From an uncultured Bacilli bacterium (GTDB lineage Bacteria; Bacillota_I; Bacilli_A; RF39; UBA660): a DNA stretch of 17,075 nucleotides. Below are positions 12,726 through 17,075 of the stretch, piece by piece. Position numbers and translations under genes: made by a program. Location: the NCBI GenBank assembly GCA_934086145.1, contig CAKOHV010000032.1, positions 1 to 17,075 of the forward strand, read 5' to 3'. A model generated the notes under the pieces. The model saw only the letters and a list, made by a program, of their open reading frames with translations, was not told the DNA's origin and did no database searches. The first letter of the stretch is position 1, and every line of letters starts with the position of its first letter.

Positions 12726-14804
12726 ATGAAAAAAATTGGCGAGGCAATCGTTAAGAAAAAATGGTTTATTGTTATCTTAACGATGATATTGTTAGTTCCA
12801 GCACTTATCGGGTATGTAAAAACTGATATTAACTATGATATCTTAGTCTACTTACCTAGTGATATTGAAACAATTAAGGGCGAAAACATTTTAACAGATG
12901 ACTTCAACATGGGATCATTTGCAATGGTTGTAGCAGAAGATTTACCAAGTAAAGAAGTTATAAAATTAGAAGAAAAATTTAAAAATATTGATACTGTTCA
13001 AAATGTAATCAGCATTGATGATTTGACTGGTACTACTATTCCAGTGCAAATATTACCTAGTAAAGTTAAAGCATCTTTACAAAATGATAATGGTACTTTG
13101 ATATTGGTGACATTTGCTAATTCAACAAGTGATGATGCGACATTAAATGCCGTTTCAGAAATGCGAAGCATTGTTGATAAAAACGTTAAAATTGGTGGAA
13201 TGAGTGCAATGGTTTTGGATACAAAAGAGTTATTCAATAGCGAGATGGCATTATATGTCGTAATTGCGGCGCTACTTTGTATCTTAGTCTTAGAGATTGC
13301 TCTTGATTCGTACTTAGTACCAATTTTATTAATGGCTAATATTGGAATTGCAATCTTATTCAATATGGGATCTAATATTTTCTTAGGAAATATTTCCTAT
13401 ATTACAAAGGCAATTGCGGCAGTATTACAATTAGGAGTTACAACTGACTTCTCAATCTTCCTTTATCATAAATATGAAAAGTCAAAAGAAAAATATAAAT
13501 CATGCGATGAAGCAATGAGCAATGCAATTTATGAAACAATGATATCTGTTGTTGGTAGTTCACTTACAACTATTGCCGGTTTCTTAGCATTATGTACGAT
13601 GAACTTAACATTAGGAAAAGATATCGGAATCGTTATGGCCAAAGGTGTTTTAATTGGTGTAATTTGTGTTTTGACCTTCTTCCCTGCTCTTTTGTTAGTA
13701 TTCGATAAGGCAATCGATAAGACAAAACATAAACAACTTTTACCAGAATTTAAAAAAGTTAAAGAATTTGTTATGAAGTTTTATAAACCGATTTTTGTTG
13801 TCTTCCTTATATTACTTATTCCGGCTTATTTAGCGCAAACAAAAACAAGTGTTTATTATAAACTTGATGAATCTATTCCAGATGATTATGGCTATTCTAT
13901 TGCTACTAAAACCTTAAAGGAAGATTTTGGAATGGTCTCACAAGAAATGGTTTTAGTAAAAGCTGATATGAAAGATTATAAAATAAATCAAATGATTGAA
14001 GAAATTAAAGATGTTGAAGGGGTTAACTTAGTATTAAGTCCAGCAGCTTTAAGTAAATATGGTATTAGTCAAACGATTATTCCACAAGACATAAAGAAAA
14101 TATTCCAAACTGATAATTATAAAATGATTATTATTGGGTCTGATTATGATATTGCAACAAACGAATTAAATGCCCAAATTGAGGATGTAAAAAAGATAGT
14201 AAAATCATACGATGAAGAAGCTATTTTAGCCGGTGAAGGTCCACTAATGAAAGACTTAGTAACAACAACTGATGAAGACTTTAAGAATGTTAACTTCTCA
14301 TCAATCTTTATAATTTTTATTATAATGTTATTTGTTTTACGTTCTATATCATTACCAGTATTACTTGTTATAGCTATTGAATTTGCAATCTTTATTAATA
14401 TGGGTATTCCTTATTTTACAGGAACAGAGATTCCTTTTATAGCATCAGTAGTAATTGGAACAATTCAACTTGGAGCAACAATTGACTATGCTATTTTAAT
14501 GACAACGAAGTACTTAGAAGAAAGAAAAAATGGCCAAGATAAATTCAAGGCTGTAAGAAGTGCCCTAGATAATTCAATTTCATCAATTATCGTTAGTGGT
14601 ATGTGCTTCTTTGGGGCAACAATCGGTGTTGGTGTAGTATCCAAAATTGATATGATTGGTTCTTTGTGTACATTAATTGCTCGTGGTGCTATCATCAGTA
14701 TGGTAGTAGTAATATTAGTTATACCTAGTATATTATTGTTATTTGACTCATTAATTACAAAATCAACCTTAGGATTTAAGAAAAAATTAAGAAAGGAAAA
14801 TTAA
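12726..14804 (+). CDS. MMPL-family (RND superfamily) membrane transporter
   Basis: The product is 692 residues with the two-fold RND layout. A membrane helix at about 13-30 is followed by an extracellular loop to about 172 and five helices at about 176-330. The second half repeats this with a helix at about 355-371, a loop to about 524, then five helices to about 675. Each half has the key acidic residue of the proton relay in its fourth helix: Asp241 in GVTTDFSIFL and Asp587 in GATIDYAILM, the Asp-Tyr/Phe pairs known from MmpL3. The size fits Bacillota MMPL proteins such as YdfJ. Such proteins move lipids or hydrophobic compounds with proton flow. AGGATGG lies 4-5 nt before the ATG. It is first in an operon with a secreted coiled-coil protein 1 nt downstream and is probably controlled by the divergent TetR. 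The cargo is unknown. Confidence 0.94.
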   Translation: MKKIGEAIVKKKWFIVILTMILLVPALIGYVKTDINYDILVYLPSDIETIKGENILTDDFNMGSFAMVVAEDLPSKEVIKLEEKFKNIDTVQNVISIDDLTGTTIPVQILPSKVKASLQNDNGTLILVTFANSTSDDATLNAVSEMRSIVDKNVKIGGMSAMVLDTKELFNSEMALYVVIAALLCILVLEIALDSYLVPILLMANIGIAILFNMGSNIFLGNISYITKAIAAVLQLGVTTDFSIFLYHKYEKSKEKYKSCDEAMSNAIYETMISVVGSSLTTIAGFLALCTMNLTLGKDIGIVMAKGVLIGVICVLTFFPALLLVFDKAIDKTKHKQLLPEFKKVKEFVMKFYKPIFVVFLILLIPAYLAQTKTSVYYKLDESIPDDYGYSIATKTLKEDFGMVSQEMVLVKADMKDYKINQMIEEIKDVEGVNLVLSPAALSKYGISQTIIPQDIKKIFQTDNYKMIIIGSDYDIATNELNAQIEDVKKIVKSYDEEAILAGEGPLMKDLVTTTDEDFKNVNFSSIFIIFIIMLFVLRSISLPVLLVIAIEFAIFINMGIPYFTGTEIPFIASVVIGTIQLGATIDYAILMTTKYLEERKNGQDKFKAVRSALDNSISSIIVSGMCFFGATIGVGVVSKIDMIGSLCTLIARGAIISMVVVILVIPSILLLFDSLITKSTLGFKKKLRKEN

Positions 14805-14805
14805 A

Positions 14806-16953
14806 ATGAAAAAGAAAGTTAAAAATGGACTAGTATGGGGGTTAGTCTTAAGTATCACTTTTGAGGCTGCTCCAGTTTGGGCATTATCTAAAGACGAAAC
14901 TATTTATGCTAATTTAAATAGTGACGGAAGTGTTAAGAGTACAATAGTATCCGAACATTTAAATGATAATGGCAAGAATGAAATAAGTGATAAAACATCT
15001 TTAAAAGATGTAACTAATGTAAATGGTGATGAAAAATATTCACAAGATGGTAATAAAATAGTTTGGGAAGCTAATAGAAATGATATTTACTATGAAGGAA
15101 GTACGGAAAAAGAATTACCAGTTAACATGAAAATAACTTATATGCTTGATGGTAAAGAAATGAACGTTAAGGATATGCTTGGTAAATCAGGTAAAGTTAC
15201 AGTAAAAATGAAATATACTAATAACTTAAAGAAAACAGTGTTAGTTAATGGTAAAAATGAAACTTTATATGTCCCATTTGTTGTTACAGCTACCTCTATC
15301 CTTTCAAATGATGAAAACAAAAATATATCTGTAACGAATGGTAAAGTTATTGATAATGGTAGTAATAGTGTTGTTATTGCTTTAGCAAGTCCTGGTTTAT
15401 ATGAAAGTTTAGACGTTGAGCAATTAAAAGATTTTGATACCATTGAAATAAGCTATGATACTACTGACTTTGAATTAGCTTCTATTTATTCAATAGCTAC
15501 TAATAAATTATTAGAGAATGATGACTTAGATGTTTTTGATAATGTTGATAAATTATATGATTCAATTGATACCTTAAGTCAATCAAGTACCAAACTTGTA
15601 AACGGCTCAAATGAATTACTTTCTGGAATCAATCAAAAAATTGGCACTAAGAATACTTTGAGTAAAGCACAATTAGACGCAATAGAAAAAACAGCAGTTA
15701 ATGCTGCGACGATTTCTCAAGATGATGTTGCTAAAAAAGTAGCTAATTTACTAAAAGATTATGAAATATCACATAGTGATTTAAATAAAATTATTAAAGA
15801 TGCTTTAAGTAATATTAACATTGATGATAAAACAAAAGAAATGTTAGTAAAAGAAATTGTTAAATCTATTGAAGGTAATACTTCTAATATTCAAGAAATT
15901 ATTGTTAAAGCAAGTCAAAATGTTAAATTAACAGACGCTCAAAAAGAAGCTATTGCCAAAGCTTTAATTAGTAAAGTTTCAATTTCTGATGAACAAATTG
16001 CTTTAATCTCTCAACAAGCAACTGCTCAAGCTTTAGCAGAAGTAAAAGCAAGTACTGAATATAAAAATGCCGTTGCAATTAAAAACACCTATGAACAAAA
16101 TGGTATTAATCAAGTAATAAATTTGTGTTCTAACAATGAAGTTGCAGAAAGTAACTATGCTTTATGTGTATCTCAAATTAATAATATTGCTAATTACAAA
16201 AGTGTTGTTGCTTCAATAAAAACAATGGAAGACACAACACAAGTAGTAGCCAGTAGTGTTTCAAGTAAAGTGGCAACTGAAATTAATAATCAAATTGCTA
16301 AGCAAATAGCTGACTCTATTTCTGATGAAATGGTAAGTCAAATTGCAAGTAATGTTGCTAATAGTGTTTCTAAAGAATTAGGTACTTTAATTAGTAATTA
16401 TGTTACGGAAGAAAATGTTAACAAAATTTTAGATAGTATATTGAATAGTTTAAATGATTATGTAGAAAATGATCTTAATATTACTATTAACCAAGAAGTT
16501 TTAAATATTGTTAATCAAAAAGTTACGGAAGTAGCTAGTGAAAAATTAACACCAATTGCGAATTCGATTAGTCAAGAAGTTGCTTCTAAAGTAAGTGTTC
16601 AAGTAGCTTCTAAAGTAGCTGATCAAGTTAAAGATTCAACATTAACTACAGTAAGTAATAACCTTACAACATTAGTTCAAGGAATAAATAAATTTGATAG
16701 CGAAGGAATTCAAAAGATAACGAACTTTGTTAATGGGGATGTTAAAGAACTTGAAGCCAAAGTTGAGGCCTTAATTAATATTAGTGATGAATATCAAACA
16801 CTTGATGATAAAGCTGAAAATGCTGATGGTTCTTCAAAGATAATTTACATTGTTGAAGAATTAAAACAAGAAAAGAAAAAAGAAACAGAAAAACAAGTAG
16901 TTGTCGAAAATAAATCTCTATGGAGTAAAATAAAAGGACTATTTACAAAATAG
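14806..16953 (+). CDS. Secreted coiled-coil protein, MMPL partner (YhgE/heptad-repeat type)
   Basis: The product is 715 residues. A signal peptide is clear: KKKVK, a hydrophobic core, and a likely cut after APVWA (residue 26). Residues 27-235 form a beta-rich domain. From about 245 (LYDSIDTLSQSSTKLVNGSN) to 650 it is a long helical coiled coil. Residues 480-620 are built of short repeats with the pattern EVASKV/QIASNVA, including a 24-bp near-duplication at 16582-16628. The segment LVQGINKFDSEGIQKITNFV near 623-642 resembles the closing part of the YhgE/Pip-like heptad-repeat proteins often encoded beside MMPL transporters. The C-terminus is charged and ends WSKIKGLFTK, with no LPXTG and no membrane helix. 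Cys441 and Cys454 could form a disulfide. AAGGA lies 8 nt before the ATG, one base after the transporter's stop, so the two are made together. An extracellular guide or gasket for the transporter is inference. Confidence 0.87.
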   Translation: MKKKVKNGLVWGLVLSITFEAAPVWALSKDETIYANLNSDGSVKSTIVSEHLNDNGKNEISDKTSLKDVTNVNGDEKYSQDGNKIVWEANRNDIYYEGSTEKELPVNMKITYMLDGKEMNVKDMLGKSGKVTVKMKYTNNLKKTVLVNGKNETLYVPFVVTATSILSNDENKNISVTNGKVIDNGSNSVVIALASPGLYESLDVEQLKDFDTIEISYDTTDFELASIYSIATNKLLENDDLDVFDNVDKLYDSIDTLSQSSTKLVNGSNELLSGINQKIGTKNTLSKAQLDAIEKTAVNAATISQDDVAKKVANLLKDYEISHSDLNKIIKDALSNINIDDKTKEMLVKEIVKSIEGNTSNIQEIIVKASQNVKLTDAQKEAIAKALISKVSISDEQIALISQQATAQALAEVKASTEYKNAVAIKNTYEQNGINQVINLCSNNEVAESNYALCVSQINNIANYKSVVASIKTMEDTTQVVASSVSSKVATEINNQIAKQIADSISDEMVSQIASNVANSVSKELGTLISNYVTEENVNKILDSILNSLNDYVENDLNITINQEVLNIVNQKVTEVASEKLTPIANSISQEVASKVSVQVASKVADQVKDSTLTTVSNNLTTLVQGINKFDSEGIQKITNFVNGDVKELEAKVEALINISDEYQTLDDKAENADGSSKIIYIVEELKQEKKKETEKQVVVENKSLWSKIKGLFTK

Positions 16954-17030
16954 TTTCTTTTTTTTGAACAAATGATAATTATTAGTCAATTTACTTATTT
17001 TGAGTTCCGGTAAAATTTAAATTAAATTTA

Positions 17031-17067
17031 AAAAATCAGAGATTGTGGAAAACTTTCTCTGATTTTT
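17031..17067 (+). terminator. Terminator of the MMPL operon
   Basis: A perfect 12-bp stem pairs AAAAATCAGAGA (17031-17042) with TCTCTGATTTTT (17056-17067) around a 13-nt loop. The T-rich 3' arm serves the plus strand, and the A-rich 5' flank would make it work for a gene coming from the right too. The 77 nt between the stop codon and the stem hold no feature I can support. Confidence 0.88.
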
Positions 17068-17075
17068 GATGCAAA

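Noticed and set aside
12998..13363. Minus-strand frame inside the MMPL gene; similar frames at 14486-14695 and 15138-15443
   Set aside because: They are antisense shadows of well-supported genes with no start signals.

Overview
The window is AT-rich and has strong Gram-positive Shine-Dalgarno sites (AGGAGG-type), TGn-extended -10 boxes, rho-independent terminators and low-GC codon use. This points to a member of the Bacillota, probably a Bacilli or Erysipelotrichales-like lineage related to the Mollicutes. Tryptophan is read from TGG and the standard code fits. No tRNA, rRNA, CRISPR array, insertion sequence or phage gene was found, so it looks like ordinary chromosome.

Layout. (1) 1-392: the 3' end of a collagen-like repeat gene (+) with its terminator. 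It is far richer in GC than its surroundings. (2) 393-682: AT-rich gap ending in a terminator for the leftward gene. (3) 683-1480: a monocistronic short-chain dehydrogenase (-) with its own promoter and a palindromic leader. (4) 1544-6862: a three-gene leftward operon made of a DUF1292-type small protein, a 1229-residue helical protein with an internal repeat I do not recognise, and a single-pass membrane protein with Ig-like extracellular domains. (5) 6901-7794: two overlapping hypothetical genes (-), one small and acidic, one a membrane protein. (6) 7829-9870: a translationally coupled pair (-), a FabG-like SDR followed by a PLP enzyme of the YnbB / aluminium-resistance family. (7) 9886-10218: a small divergent gene (+) and a bidirectional terminator. 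(8) 10232-12604: a TetR regulator (-) followed directly by a UvrD/Rep-type helicase (-). The helicase N-terminus is split between two frames at an A9 tract and lacks any ATG, GTG or TTG start. (9) 12658-17067: a rightward operon of an MMPL/RND transporter and a secreted coiled-coil partner, driven by a promoter bracketed by two TetR-type operators, with a strong terminator.

Working together. The clearest regulatory unit is TetR with MMPL and the coiled-coil protein. The repressor gene is divergent and two 13-bp inverted repeats flank the transporter's -35/-10, so the transporter pair is probably induced by a ligand of TetR. The most novel material is the 1229-residue protein, which carries about four divergent copies of a module and is co-transcribed with a membrane protein. 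The most unusual gene structure is the helicase, where a -1 shift in U UUA AAA AAA would rebuild the N-terminus. It could be programmed slippage, a decaying gene, or a homopolymer sequencing error.
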